This document shows positions 38,989 through 48,285 of a stretch of 64,000 nt of DNA, piece by piece. The DNA is from Sphingomonadales bacterium 32-65-25 (GTDB taxonomy: Bacteria > Pseudomonadota > Alphaproteobacteria > Sphingomonadales > Sphingomonadaceae): contig NCEU01000001.1 in assembly GCA_002280855.1 (NCBI GenBank), forward strand, positions 310,001 to 374,000, written 5' to 3'. Both the position numbers and the translations under genes were made by a program. Numbering within the stretch: the first letter of the stretch is position 1; every line of letters starts with the position of its first letter. The notes beneath the pieces were generated by a model. It saw only the letters and a program-made list of their open reading frames with translations, was not told the origin of the DNA and ran no database searches.

Positions 38989-40463
38989 GCCAGCACCTTG
39001 GCAATTGCGGCCTGCCATTGAGCGCGCCGCGCACTGCGCGTGGCGCCATCGGTGGCCGGGTGAAAGCGCACATCCGCCGCGGCCATTGCGGCTGCCGCTG
39101 CGCCGAGATCAGCAAAAATCCCTGCCCCAACCCCGGCCAGCATCGCGGCGCCCATCGCCGTGGTCTCAATCACGCGCGGGCGTTCCACCACCACGCCCAG
39201 GCTGTCGGCCAGATCCTGGCACAGCCAGTTGTTGGCCACCATGCCGCCATCCACGCGCAGCATCGCTGCCGGCACACCATCGGCGGCGAGTGCATCAACC
39301 AGATCGGCGGTCTGCTGGCCCTGCGCTTCCAGCGCGGCGCGCACCACGTGCGCCCGGGTGGTGCCGCCCGACAGCCCGCAGATCACGCCGCGGGCGTCCG
39401 GTTCCCAGTAAGGCGCGCCCAGCCCGGCCAGCGCCGGCACGAAGCTGACACCGCCATTGTCGGGCACGCTCTGCGCCAGCGCCTCGCTTTCGGCGCTGGT
39501 GGCGATGATGCCCAGCCCGTCACGCAGCCATTGCACGGCCGAACCCGCCACAAAGATCGCGCCTTCCAGCGCATAGGCCGGCTTGCCGTCCAGCCGCCAC
39601 GCCACGGTAGCGAGCAGGCGATTGCGCGACACCGGCGGCTCGGCGCCGGCATGGGCAAGCAGGAAGCAGCCGGTGCCATAGGTGGCCTTCAGCATGCCGG
39701 CCGACAGACAGGCCTGGCCGATGGCAGCCGCCTGCTGATCGCCAGCCGCACCGGTGATCGGGATCGTGCGGCCCAGCAGCGTGGTTTCGGCAAGCGCCCC
39801 GGCGCAATCGACAATGGCCGGCAGCGCCGCTTTCGGCACGCCCAGCATGGCGATCAGGTCATCGTCCCATTCACACGTCGCCAGATCCATCAGCAGCGTG
39901 CGGCTGGCGTTGGTGGCGTCGGTCACGTGGCGCGTGCCGCCCGACAGATTCCAGATCAGCCAGCTTTCCACCGTGCCCACCGCCAGCCGGCCATCGCGCG
40001 CGGCGTCGGCCACCATCGGCCAATTGTCGAGCGCCCAGCGGAACTTGGTGCCGGAAAAATAGGGATCGAGCAAAAGCCCGGTCTTCGCCTGCACGCGCGC
40101 TTCCAGGCCCGGATCCGCCGCCTTCAACCCGGCGCAATAATCGGCGGTGCGGCGATCCTGCCAGACGATGGCGCGGGCAAGCGGTTCGCCTGTGGTGCGA
40201 TCCCAGAAACAGATGGTCTCGCGCTGGTTGGTGATGCCGATGGCAGCGATGCGTTCCGCGCCCACGGCGGCGGCCACTTCTTCCAGGCAGGCCTGCGACA
40301 GGTCGCGAATCTCGGCCGGGTCATGCTCCACCCAGCCGCTGGCCGGATAATGCTGGGTCATTGGCCGGCCCGCGCTGGCGACGATCTCGCCAGTTGTGGT
40401 GAAGGCGATCGCCCGAGTGGAGGTGGTGCCCGCATCGAGCACGAGGATGAGCTGGTCTGTCAT
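38985..40463 (-). CDS. glpK: Glycerol kinase
   Basis: A 492-residue FGGY-family kinase that phosphorylates glycerol to sn-glycerol 3-phosphate in the cytoplasm. The phosphate loop DAGTTSTRAIAFT (10-22), NQRETICFWDRTTGEPLARAIVWQDRR and TYGTGCFLL are characteristic. It is divergent from glpD, so the two enzymes of glycerol entry share an upstream region of only 42 bases. No glpF permease is present in the window. Confidence 0.95.
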   Translation of the reverse strand: MTDQLILVLDAGTTSTRAIAFTTTGEIVASAGRPMTQHYPASGWVEHDPAEIRDLSQACLEEVAAAVGAERIAAIGITNQRETICFWDRTTGEPLARAIVWQDRRTADYCAGLKAADPGLEARVQAKTGLLLDPYFSGTKFRWALDNWPMVADAARDGRLAVGTVESWLIWNLSGGTRHVTDATNASRTLLMDLATCEWDDDLIAMLGVPKAALPAIVDCAGALAETTLLGRTIPITGAAGDQQAAAIGQACLSAGMLKATYGTGCFLLAHAGAEPPVSRNRLLATVAWRLDGKPAYALEGAIFVAGSAVQWLRDGLGIIATSAESEALAQSVPDNGGVSFVPALAGLGAPYWEPDARGVICGLSGGTTRAHVVRAALEAQGQQTADLVDALAADGVPAAMLRVDGGMVANNWLCQDLADSLGVVVERPRVIETTAMGAAMLAGVGAGIFADLGAAAAAMAAADVRFHPATDGATRSARRAQWQAAIAKVLA

Positions 40464-40505
40464 GTCGCCTTTTCTATGGCGGCAAACGCCGTTAGGGAAG
40501 CACTT

Positions 40506-42029
40506 GTGAATCTGCCCTCCCAGCCTTTCGATCTTGCCATCATCGGCGCCGGCATCAACGGCGCCGGCATTGCCCGCGATGCGGCCGGGCGCGGGCTTTC
40601 CGTCGCCATTCTCGATGCCAGTGATGTGGGCGGCGCCACCTCGTCAGCCTCCACCAAGCTGATCCACGGCGGCCTGCGCTATCTTGAGTATTATGCCTTT
40701 GGCTTGGTGCGAAAGGCTCTGGCCGAACGCGAAGTGCTGCTCGATATCGCGCCGCACATCACCTGGCCGCAGCCGTTCGTGTTGCCGCATGCCGAAGGGA
40801 TGCGCCCGGTGTGGATGCTGCGGCTGGGCACCTTCCTTTACGATCATCTCGCCCGGCGCGAGGTGGTGCCGGGCTCGGCGCGCATCGATCTGCGCAGCGA
40901 ACGCGCCGGCCGCGCGCTCGACACGCGCTATCGCACAGCGTTCCGGTATTGGGATGGCTGGGTGGACGATGCCCGCCTGGTGGTGGAAAATCTGAAGGAC
41001 GCCGCCGCGCGCGGCGCAACCGTGCTGCCACGCACGCCAGTGGCCCGGGCCGAACGGGTGGATGGCCTGTGGCAGCTGACTCTGGCCGATGGCCGCAGCA
41101 TCGCCGCCCACCGCCTGATCAACGCCGCCGGCCCGTGGGCGGAGGATGTCGCCCGCAAGGTGATGAGACTCAACGATGCGCCGCCGCTGCGGTTGGTCCA
41201 GGGCAGCCACATCGTCACCCGCCGCGTGCATCTGGGCCGCGATGCTTTCATGCTGCAGCAGCCCGATGGCCGCATCATCTTCATCATTCCCTATGAACAG
41301 GATTATTCGCTGATCGGCACCACCGAAGGCGATGTGCAGCGCCCCGAGGATGCCAAGGTGAGCGATGCGGAAGTGGAGTATCTCCTCTCTGCCGCCAACC
41401 GCTATCTCGCCCGGCCGTTGACACCGGACGACGTGGTGCACCGCTTTGTCGGCGTGCGCCCGCTGATCCTGGAAAGCGGGAAGGACGACAAGGAAACCAC
41501 CCGCGATTACCGGCTGGTGGAGCATCCGGGCCTTGACGCGATGACCATCGTTGGCGGCAAGATCACCACCTATCGTGTGCTTGCCGAAGACGTGATGGCG
41601 CGCATCGCACCGAAATCGAAGAGCTGGACCGGCAAAGTCCCCCTGCCCGGCGGCGCCATCGACCGCGCCAAGGGCGAGCACGGCCAGGCCGCCTTCAAGC
41701 GCTGGCTCGATCAACTGCAGGCGCGCGAGGCCAATTATGATCCCAGGCTGGTCAAGCGGCTGGCGATGACCATCGGCGCCCCGGCGGCAGAGCTGCTGGC
41801 GGGCGGTCTGGGCCGCAACCTCGGCGGCGTGTTCGAAGCCGAGCTTGATTATTTCAAGGCTCAGGAATGGGCCCAGTCGAGCGCCGATGTGCTGTGGCGC
41901 CGCACCAAGCTGGGCCTGCACCTGGATGCCGCCGCACAGGCCGAAGTCGCTCGCTGGTTCGGCGAAACCCCGGCCGACGTCCGCGAAATCCCCGCCGGCC
42001 ACCGCTTCGCCCGGCCCGGTGTAGACTGA
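40506..42029 (+). CDS. glpD: Glycerol-3-phosphate dehydrogenase, FAD-dependent
   Basis: A 507-residue membrane-associated flavoenzyme oxidising glycerol 3-phosphate to dihydroxyacetone phosphate and reducing quinone. It has the FAD motif [19 protein letters not shown] near the N-terminus, [13 protein letters not shown], and [11 protein letters not shown] in the C-terminal domain. GTG 40506 is chosen over ATG 40476 because GGGAAG stands 5 bases before it and because [16 protein letters not shown] is the usual beginning. It works with divergent glpK. Confidence 0.93.
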   Translation: MNLPSQPFDLAIIGAGINGAGIARDAAGRGLSVAILDASDVGGATSSASTKLIHGGLRYLEYYAFGLVRKALAEREVLLDIAPHITWPQPFVLPHAEGMRPVWMLRLGTFLYDHLARREVVPGSARIDLRSERAGRALDTRYRTAFRYWDGWVDDARLVVENLKDAAARGATVLPRTPVARAERVDGLWQLTLADGRSIAAHRLINAAGPWAEDVARKVMRLNDAPPLRLVQGSHIVTRRVHLGRDAFMLQQPDGRIIFIIPYEQDYSLIGTTEGDVQRPEDAKVSDAEVEYLLSAANRYLARPLTPDDVVHRFVGVRPLILESGKDDKETTRDYRLVEHPGLDAMTIVGGKITTYRVLAEDVMARIAPKSKSWTGKVPLPGGAIDRAKGEHGQAAFKRWLDQLQAREANYDPRLVKRLAMTIGAPAAELLAGGLGRNLGGVFEAELDYFKAQEWAQSSADVLWRRTKLGLHLDAAAQAEVARWFGETPADVREIPAGHRFARPGVD

Positions 42030-42136
42030 ACAGCGCCAGCCAAGCTCAGCATTCATCCCTAATTGTTGCCGTTGCGCGTTTACGGCAGCATCGCATCCAA
42101 TGGCCGGCGGTGAACGCTGTCGGTTTGGGGGGAAGG

Positions 42137-42901
42137 ATGATGTTGGCTGGGCAAGCAAAGGCCGTGCCTGTCACGATCAGGAACCGTTTGGCCTGGTCTG
42201 ATCTCAGTGCCGCGCTCGCCGCCGGCTGGGCCGATTATCGCGCCGCGCCGCAGTTCGGCCTGTTCTTTGCCGGCATCTATGTCGCCGCCGGGCTGGCGCT
42301 GGCCTGGGCTCTGGCCACGCAATCCGCCGTGGCGTGGCTGGTGCCGGCCGCCGCCGGGTTTCCGCTGCTGGCGCCGTTCTGCGCCGTTGGCCTCTATGAA
42401 GTCAGCCGTTGCCGCGAGGCGCTGCAACCGCTGCGCTGGGGCGGCGTGCTCGGCGCGCTCAGGGGCCGCGGCGATGATCAGATCCTTTCGATGGGCGTCA
42501 TCATCTTCGTCGCCTTTGGCTTCTGGCTGATGATCGCGCACGCCATCTTCGCCATCTTCCAGGCCGATAGCGGGACGGACAGTTTTGCCTTCCTTCTTAC
42601 CGGCACCGGCCTCGTCATGCTCGCCTTCGGCAGTGCGGTGGGGGCGCTGATGGCGCTGGGCTTCTATGCTGTCACCGTCGTCAGCCTGCCGATGCTGGTT
42701 GATCGCGACGTCGATTTCATGACGGCCATCATCGCCAGCCTCGCCAGCGTGCGAGACAATGGCGCGGTCTTGCTGGGCTGGGCCGTCTTGATCGCCGCCG
42801 CGCTGTTCCTGGCCATGCTGCCAGCCTTTATGGGTCTGCTGGTGGTGCTGCCCGTGTTGGGCCACGCCACTTGGCACCTGTATCGCCGCCTGGTGGCTTA
42901 A
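42137..42901 (+). CDS. DUF2189 family integral membrane protein
   Basis: A 254-residue membrane protein with about six hydrophobic segments and the conserved DUF2189 core ([54 protein letters not shown]). The family appears in Proteobacteria, sometimes near cytochrome oxidase genes, with no known activity. Two adjacent ATGs (42137 and 42140) follow GGGGGGAAGG. Its TAA stop shares TTAA with the convergent threonine dehydratase. Confidence 0.82.
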   Translation: MMLAGQAKAVPVTIRNRLAWSDLSAALAAGWADYRAAPQFGLFFAGIYVAAGLALAWALATQSAVAWLVPAAAGFPLLAPFCAVGLYEVSRCREALQPLRWGGVLGALRGRGDDQILSMGVIIFVAFGFWLMIAHAIFAIFQADSGTDSFAFLLTGTGLVMLAFGSAVGALMALGFYAVTVVSLPMLVDRDVDFMTAIIASLASVRDNGAVLLGWAVLIAAALFLAMLPAFMGLLVVLPVLGHATWHLYRRLVA

Positions 42902-43872
42902 AGCGCGCCGGCCTCCTGCAGGCACGACACCAGCACTTCGGCATCGATATTGCCGCCTGAAAGCGTGGCGATCACCGTCTTGCCCTGAACGTCCACCTTG
43001 CCGGCCAACAATGCCGCCAGCGTGACGCTGCCACCCGGCTCCACCACGAGTTTCAACTCACGGAAGGCAAAGGCGACGGCGCGCGCCACTTCGGCCTCGC
43101 TCACCGATACGCCGGTGGCACCATGGTGGCGCAGGGTTTCAAAGGTGATTTCGGCCATCACCAGCGTCTGCAGCGCGTCGCAGCGGGTGGGGCCGGGATT
43201 CTCCACCGGCAGGATGCGCCCCGCCGCCAGGCTGCGGCAGACATCGTCATAGCCTTCAGGTTCCACCACCACGATGGGGAGTTGGCTGCCCGCCGCGAAT
43301 CCGCCCGAAAGCCCGCCGCCGCCACAGCAGGTCAGCACCATATCCGCCGTCTCGCCCTTGGCGGCCAGATCCTGCACCGCTTCCAGCCCGGCGGTACCCT
43401 GGCCTGCGATGATCAGTGGATCGGCAAAGGGGGGCACAATCAAAGCGCCGCGGGCTTCGGCCAAGCCAGCGGCAATCGTCTCGCGCGCTTCGGTGAGCCG
43501 GTCATAGAACACCACCTCGGCGCCATCAGCCCGCGTGCGCTCCACCTTCAGCTTCGGCGCGTCCGATGGCATCACGATTACCGCCGGCATGCCCAACAGC
43601 TTCGCCGCCCGCGCCACGCCCTGCGCGTGGTTGCCCGATGAATAGGCCACCACGCCGCCGCGCCGGCCTTCGGGCGGGATCGCCAACAGGCGATTCATCG
43701 CGCCGCGGAACTTGAAGCTGCCAGTGTGCTGCAGATTCTCCGGCTTGAACCAGATGCGGCCGCCGCAGATCGCATCCAGCGCCGGGCTGTTCAAAAGCGG
43801 CGTGCGCACCGGCCAGGTGCCCAGGCGCTCGGCCGCAGCCAGAACATCCGAATGAACGACAGGGGAAGTCAT
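42898..43872 (-). CDS. Threonine/serine dehydratase, catabolic type
   Basis: A 324-residue fold-type II PLP enzyme that deaminates threonine or serine to 2-oxo acids. The PLP lysine is in [10 protein letters not shown], with [10 protein letters not shown] and the phosphate loop [10 protein letters not shown]. It lacks the C-terminal ACT regulatory domain of biosynthetic IlvA, so a catabolic or racemase-like role is likelier. ATG 43872 is preferred to an upstream start that would lie in the operator region. The stop overlaps that of DUF2189. Confidence 0.88.
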   Translation of the reverse strand: MTSPVVHSDVLAAAERLGTWPVRTPLLNSPALDAICGGRIWFKPENLQHTGSFKFRGAMNRLLAIPPEGRRGGVVAYSSGNHAQGVARAAKLLGMPAVIVMPSDAPKLKVERTRADGAEVVFYDRLTEARETIAAGLAEARGALIVPPFADPLIIAGQGTAGLEAVQDLAAKGETADMVLTCCGGGGLSGGFAAGSQLPIVVVEPEGYDDVCRSLAAGRILPVENPGPTRCDALQTLVMAEITFETLRHHGATGVSVSEAEVARAVAFAFRELKLVVEPGGSVTLAALLAGKVDVQGKTVIATLSGGNIDAEVLVSCLQEAGAL

Positions 43873-43888
43873 TGAAAAAGCGCCCTTC

Positions 43889-43901
43889 TGACAGATTGTC
43901 A
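43889..43901. promoter_or_regulatory. TGACA-GAT-TGTCA palindrome upstream of the dehydratase
   Basis: A perfect 5-3-5 inverted repeat lies 17 bases before the dehydratase start, between that gene and the ornithine decarboxylase leader. On the minus strand a TATACA (43914-43909) is just upstream, so a protein bound here would sit at the transcript start. The regulator is unknown. Confidence 0.4.
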
Positions 43902-43984
43902 CAGCCTGTATAAACCCCAAGGCAACCCTTTGAAAGGCCAAGCCAAAATCATGTTTTTCTCCAGCGGCGCATTGTAACAATTTT

Positions 43985-44156
43985 CCGCTTTACATGGGGG
44001 GGGTTAAACCATAGGAAGCGCGCCGCTGCCCCATGGGACTTCCACCGCAAGGCAGCTTTGGTGTCAATGCCGGCGATCGCCCGGGCGGCCCTTTCAGGGG
44101 CCAACCGGTCAAGCGCGCAGCAGCGACATACTTTGCCCACCCGGAGGTCCCTTGAG
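43985..44156 (+). promoter_or_regulatory. Structured leader of the ornithine decarboxylase operon (speF-like RNA candidate)
   Basis: The 284-base gap before the decarboxylase holds an RNA with crossing helices: CATGGGG (43993-43999) with CCCCATG (44029-44035), and GGAAG (44014-44018) with CTTCC (44039-44043). Together these would form an H-type pseudoknot. CACC/GGTG and GGCCC/GGGCC hairpins follow, then the ribosome site GGAGGT (44143-44148). A conserved RNA called the speF motif is known upstream of ornithine decarboxylases in Alphaproteobacteria. Position fits, but I could not verify the consensus. Confidence 0.42.
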
Positions 44157-45359
44157 TTGCTCAAGCAAAACGAAGCGCTGTCGGTAGCGCGGCTCCTGCG
44201 TCCAACGCAGCCCGTTACCCTTGTCCGCCCTCACGCCGCTCGCCGCGCGGCCCGGTTCTTCCTGTCGAAGTTTCCGGGCACGTCGATGTATGCGGTCAAG
44301 GCGAATCCTTCCGCTGATCTGATCCGCACCCTGTGGGATGCGGGGCTGACGCATTATGACGTCGCCTCCATCGCCGAAGTGCGCCTGGTGCGCGAGGTGG
44401 CGCCGAATGCCACCTTGTGCTTCATGCACCCGATCAAGCCGCCGGAAGCCATTGCCGAGGCCTATCACCAGCACGGCGTGCGGGTGTTCAGCCTTGATAG
44501 CATCGACGAGTTGGACAAGATCGTTGCCGCCACCTCGAAGGACGGCGTGGCTGCGACCGACCTCACGCTGTGCGTGCGGCTGCGCGTTTCCTCCTCCCAC
44601 TCCAAGCTCAGCCTGGCGTCGAAGTTCGGCGTGCATGCCGATGAAGCCGCCCCGGTGCTGATGGCCGCCCGCCAGGTTGCCGATGCGCTGGGCATCTGCT
44701 TCCATGTCGGCAGCCAGGCGATGAGCCCGCAGGCCTATGGCGATGCCATGGCGCAGGTACGCGCCGCCATCGTCGGCGCCGGCGTCACCGTCGATATCGT
44801 CGATGTCGGCGGCGGCTTCCCGTCCATCTATCCGGGCATGGAGCCGGGCCGCCTCGAAGCCTATTTCGAAGTGATCCACCGCACCTTCGAAGCCCTGCCG
44901 ATTTCCTATTCGGCCGAGCTGTGGTGCGAGCCGGGCCGCGCGCTTTGCGCCGAGTATAGCTCGGTGCTGGTCCGCGTCGAAGCCCGCAAGGGCGATGTGC
45001 TCTACATCAACGATGGTGCCTATGGCGCCCTGTTCGATGCCGCGCATATCGATTGGCGGTTCCCGGTAGAACTGGTGCGCGACACCGTCAGCCGGGCGCG
45101 CGACATGGAGTTCAGCTTCTGGGGCCCGACCTGCGACGACATGGATTACATGCGCGGGCCGTTCGCCCTGCCCGCCGATATCGCGGCCGGTGACTATATC
45201 GAGATCGGCATGCTCGGCGCCTATGGTGCCGCCATGCGCACCGGCTTCAACGGCTTCACTGCCGGCGAAACGGTGATCGTGTCGGACGAACCGATGGACA
45301 CGCTCTATGCTGTCACGGAAGAGTCGCCGGACAAGATTATCCAGCTGCGCACCAAGTAA
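44157..45359 (+). CDS. Ornithine/lysine decarboxylase, alanine-racemase fold
   Basis: A 400-residue PLP decarboxylase of the eukaryotic-ODC fold that makes putrescine from ornithine (lysine is possible). PLP lysine is Lys48 in MYAVKANPS; HVGSQ and the glycine loop DVGGGFPS bind cofactor; catalytic Cys326 lies in GPTCDDMDYM. It starts at TTG 44157, 8 bases after GGAGGT; upstream starts would invade the structured leader. A deoxyhypusine-synthase homologue follows by 115 bases, so this is a two-gene polyamine operon. Confidence 0.9.
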   Translation: MLKQNEALSVARLLRPTQPVTLVRPHAARRAARFFLSKFPGTSMYAVKANPSADLIRTLWDAGLTHYDVASIAEVRLVREVAPNATLCFMHPIKPPEAIAEAYHQHGVRVFSLDSIDELDKIVAATSKDGVAATDLTLCVRLRVSSSHSKLSLASKFGVHADEAAPVLMAARQVADALGICFHVGSQAMSPQAYGDAMAQVRAAIVGAGVTVDIVDVGGGFPSIYPGMEPGRLEAYFEVIHRTFEALPISYSAELWCEPGRALCAEYSSVLVRVEARKGDVLYINDGAYGALFDAAHIDWRFPVELVRDTVSRARDMEFSFWGPTCDDMDYMRGPFALPADIAAGDYIEIGMLGAYGAAMRTGFNGFTAGETVIVSDEPMDTLYAVTEESPDKIIQLRTK

Positions 45360-45474
45360 GTCTTCAGGCCCCCGCTTTTGCCGGCGGGGGCCGCTTTCCC
45401 CGCTCGGCGCCGGACTCCCCCGGCCGCGGGCGGCGCTCACGCGCCGGGCCATCGTCTGAACACGGGAGCAATCC

Positions 45475-46554
45475 ATGACCGAACCATTGAACCACGTCGT
45501 TACCGAGCTCACCCCCGCCGAGCGCCAGCGCAAGGCCGAGCTGCTGTCGACGCTCGTCGAACATATCGACATCAAGAGCTTCGACGCCCGACCGATCATC
45601 GACGGCATGGCCAAGATGAGCTTCACCAGCCGCGATCTGGCCCGCGCCACCGCCATCTACAACCAGATGCTGGCCGATCCCGATTGCACCATCTTCCTGG
45701 TGATCGCCGGCTCCACCTCGGCTGGCGGCTGCATGGATCTCTATGCCGATCTGCTGCGCAACAACATGATCGATGGCATCGTGGCCACCGGCGCCTCCAT
45801 CGTTGACATGGATTTCTTCGAAGGCCTTGGCCACAAGCATTATCAGGCGCTGGAAGTGCCGGATGACGACACGCTGCGCTCGCTGCTAATCGATCGCATC
45901 TACGATACCTATATCGACGAAGAAGCCCTGCAGGATTGCGATCACACCATCTACGAGATCGCCAACACGCTGGAGCCGCGCGGCTATTCCAGCCGCGCCT
46001 TCATCCGCGAGATGGGCAAATATCTGTCCGAGCATGGCAAGAAGGAGAACAGCCTCGTCAAGCTCGCCTATGAGCATGACGTGCCGATCTTCTGCCCGGC
46101 CTTCGTCGACAGCAGCGCCGGTTTCGGCCTGGTGAAGCATCAGGTTGACCGCGCCAAGGCCGGCCAGCCCTACATGATGCTGGATGCCATCGCCGATTTC
46201 CGCGAACTGACCGACATCAAGATCAAGGCCGGCACCACCGGGCTCCTCATGATCGGCGGCGGCGTGCCGAAGAACTTCATCCAGGACACGGTGGTCTGCG
46301 CCGAAATCCTTGGCCACCACGATGTCGAAGTGCACAAATATGCCGTGCAGATCACCGTGGCCGACGTGCGCGACGGCGCTTGCTCGTCCTCCACGCTGCA
46401 GGAAGCGGCCAGCTGGGGCAAGGTCAACACCGGCATCGAACAGATGGTGTTCGCCGAAGCCGGCAGCGTGATGCCGCTGCTCGCCAGCGACGCCTATCAC
46501 CGCGGCCACTGGAAGGTCCGCGCCAAGCGCGCGTGGGGCAAATTGTTCGCCTGA
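45475..46554 (+). CDS. Deoxyhypusine synthase-family protein, probable polyamine aminobutyl transferase
   Basis: A 359-residue homologue of deoxyhypusine synthase. The NAD-binding fold is visible (IAGSTSAGGCMDLYADLL, IIDGIVATGAS-like segment) and the catalytic lysine is kept in EAASWGKVN. Bacteria lack hypusinated eIF5A, so the protein probably transfers the aminobutyl group to a polyamine, making homospermidine or a relative. The upstream ornithine decarboxylase would supply putrescine. The reaction is inferred from family chemistry and context. The operon ends with a strong terminator. Confidence 0.87.
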   Translation: MTEPLNHVVTELTPAERQRKAELLSTLVEHIDIKSFDARPIIDGMAKMSFTSRDLARATAIYNQMLADPDCTIFLVIAGSTSAGGCMDLYADLLRNNMIDGIVATGASIVDMDFFEGLGHKHYQALEVPDDDTLRSLLIDRIYDTYIDEEALQDCDHTIYEIANTLEPRGYSSRAFIREMGKYLSEHGKKENSLVKLAYEHDVPIFCPAFVDSSAGFGLVKHQVDRAKAGQPYMMLDAIADFRELTDIKIKAGTTGLLMIGGGVPKNFIQDTVVCAEILGHHDVEVHKYAVQITVADVRDGACSSSTLQEAASWGKVNTGIEQMVFAEAGSVMPLLASDAYHRGHWKVRAKRAWGKLFA

Positions 46555-46611
46555 CGGCGAGCGTGCTGAGGGGTAACCCTCTCCGTTTGACATCGGCCTG
46601 AAAACCGAAGA

Positions 46612-46642
46612 ACCCTCCCCGCCACAAACGGGGAGGGTTTTT
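46612..46642 (+). terminator. Terminator of the polyamine operon, overlapping the MAPEG ribosome site
   Basis: A perfect 9-bp stem (ACCCTCCCC 46612-46620 with GGGGAGGGT 46630-46638), 9-base loop and a T-run to 46642. The 3' arm is also the best ribosome site for the MAPEG gene starting at 46646. Confidence 0.88.
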
Positions 46643-46645
46643 CGT

Positions 46646-47092
46646 ATGAACAAGGCAATCTTGCTGCCGATGCTGGTGCTGGCCGGCTGGACGATGATCG
46701 TGTGGATCTGGATGTACGCCACGCGCATCCCGGCGATGGGCCGCGCCGGCATCGATGGTGCCAAGATGGTGGGCGCCACTGGCAAGAGCCTGCGCGATGA
46801 TCTGGTCGCTGCCGGCGAGCACCGCGCCAGCTGGGTGGCCGACAATTACAATCACCTGATGGAACAGCCGACCATCTTCTATGCCACCGCGCTTGCACTG
46901 GCGGTGATGGGCGAAGGCGGCAGCCTGGCCGTGAACCTGGCCTGGGGCTATGCCGGCCTGCGGATCGTTCACAGCCTCGTGCAGATCCTGTCGAACCGGG
47001 TCGTCGTGCGCTTCCTGGTGTTCGCGCTGGCGTCGCTCTGCCTGCTCGGCCTGGTCCTGCTGGCCCTCAGCATCGCCAGCGCTCAGGCCTGA
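46646..47092 (+). CDS. MAPEG family membrane protein
   Basis: A 148-residue four-helix membrane protein of the MAPEG group (membrane-associated proteins in eicosanoid and glutathione metabolism). The conserved HLMEQPTIFYATALALAV and WGYAGLRIVHSLVQIL segments are present. Bacterial members may have glutathione transferase or peroxidase activity. It starts 3 bases after the terminator T-run, with GGGGAGGG of the stem 8 bases upstream of its ATG. Its end overlaps the convergent methyltransferase by 10 bases. Confidence 0.85.
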   Translation: MNKAILLPMLVLAGWTMIVWIWMYATRIPAMGRAGIDGAKMVGATGKSLRDDLVAAGEHRASWVADNYNHLMEQPTIFYATALALAVMGEGGSLAVNLAWGYAGLRIVHSLVQILSNRVVVRFLVFALASLCLLGLVLLALSIASAQA

Positions 47093-48285
47093 CGTTCGAA
47101 GCGCGCCACCAGTTCGACATGCGATGACCAGCGGAACTGCGCCACTGGCCATAGGGTGGTGAGGCGATAACCGCCTTCCACCAATATCTTCGCATCGCGG
47201 CCGAAGCTGTTGGGATTGCACGATACCGCGACGATCACTGGCACCGGCGATGCGGCGAGCGCCTTGGCCTGCGCTTCGGCCCCGGCGCGTGGCGGATCGA
47301 ACACGACCGCATTCAGCCCGGCCAGTTCCTTGTCCACCAGCGGCCGGCGGAACAGGTCACGGTGCTGCACCTCCACCCGGCGGCCAGCACTGCGGGCGGT
47401 CGCGCCCAGCGCCATCACGGCCGGCCCGGCTGCATCGACGGCCAGCACAGCCGCCTTTTGCGAAAGCGGCAGTGCGAATGTGCCGAGCCCGCAGAACAGA
47501 TCGGCCACCCGTGCTGCCCCGCCGACGGCCTCGCACACCGCCGCCACCAGCGCCGCCTCGCCTTCTCGCGTGGCCTGCAGAAATGGCGCCACCGGCAGCG
47601 GCACGGCCACGCCACCCATGTTGAGCACCGGTTGCCGCCGCTCCACCAGTGTGTCGATGCCGCCCGGCCCCTCCACGCTCAACCGCGCCAGATCATGTTT
47701 GTCGGCAAAATCCGTCAGCGCCTCGATCGCCGCCAGCCCTTCGGCCGACACATTGGCGAGCAGCACATCCACCCCGGCATCCGACAGCGTGAGCGCGATT
47801 CCCGCCCCCTGCCCGTCCCTCAACCGCGCCCGCAGCAGCACCCTGAGCGGGCCCAGCAGCGCCATCAATTCCGGCGCCAGCACCGGGCAATCGGCGATAT
47901 CCACCAGCGCGTGTGTGCCTTCGCTGTGAAAGCCCAGCACCAGTTTCCCGCTGCGCTTCAGCGCCTTCAGGCTCGCCCGGCGCCGGCTGCGCGGCGGCGA
48001 CAGCGCGATGGGCCGCACATCGGCAGGCAGCGCCACCACCCGGCTCAACCGGTCGATCACGAAATCCCGATAAGCCGCTTCATCCATGTGCTGCATCTGG
48101 CAGCCGCCACAGTCAGGATAATGGGCGCAAGCCGGGGCCGCGTGGTGCGGGCCGACAATGATGCGCGGCGGATTGCTGCTGAAATCAACGCTGTCGCCCA
48201 CCGCTGCCAGCGGCACGAAGCGGCCATCATCGCTGACCCCATCCCCCCGCGCCGCCAGCCGCACGATAGGGCGAATATCGCTCAT
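47083..48285 (-). CDS. Class I SAM-dependent RNA methyltransferase, RumA/RlmD-like
   Basis: A 400-residue member of the 23S rRNA (uracil-5) methyltransferase family. The N-terminal part has the iron-sulfur cysteines in CAHYPDCGGCQ and a fourth in IADCPVL. The C-terminal SAM domain shows LFCGLGTFALPL, the FDPPRAGA motif and catalytic Cys in VAVSCNP. The exact uridine (in rRNA or tRNA) cannot be assigned. Its stop end overlaps the MAPEG gene, and its start overlaps the stop of the upstream NAD(P)HX enzyme (ATGA). Confidence 0.9.
   Translation of the reverse strand: MSDIRPIVRLAARGDGVSDDGRFVPLAAVGDSVDFSSNPPRIIVGPHHAAPACAHYPDCGGCQMQHMDEAAYRDFVIDRLSRVVALPADVRPIALSPPRSRRRASLKALKRSGKLVLGFHSEGTHALVDIADCPVLAPELMALLGPLRVLLRARLRDGQGAGIALTLSDAGVDVLLANVSAEGLAAIEALTDFADKHDLARLSVEGPGGIDTLVERRQPVLNMGGVAVPLPVAPFLQATREGEAALVAAVCEAVGGAARVADLFCGLGTFALPLSQKAAVLAVDAAGPAVMALGATARSAGRRVEVQHRDLFRRPLVDKELAGLNAVVFDPPRAGAEAQAKALAASPVPVIVAVSCNPNSFGRDAKILVEGGYRLTTLWPVAQFRWSSHVELVARFERQA

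Noticed and set aside
44071..44080. GGCGATCGCC palindrome in the ODC leader as a protein operator
   Set aside because: Short GC palindromes of this type are common by chance at this base composition; it was kept only as part of the leader.
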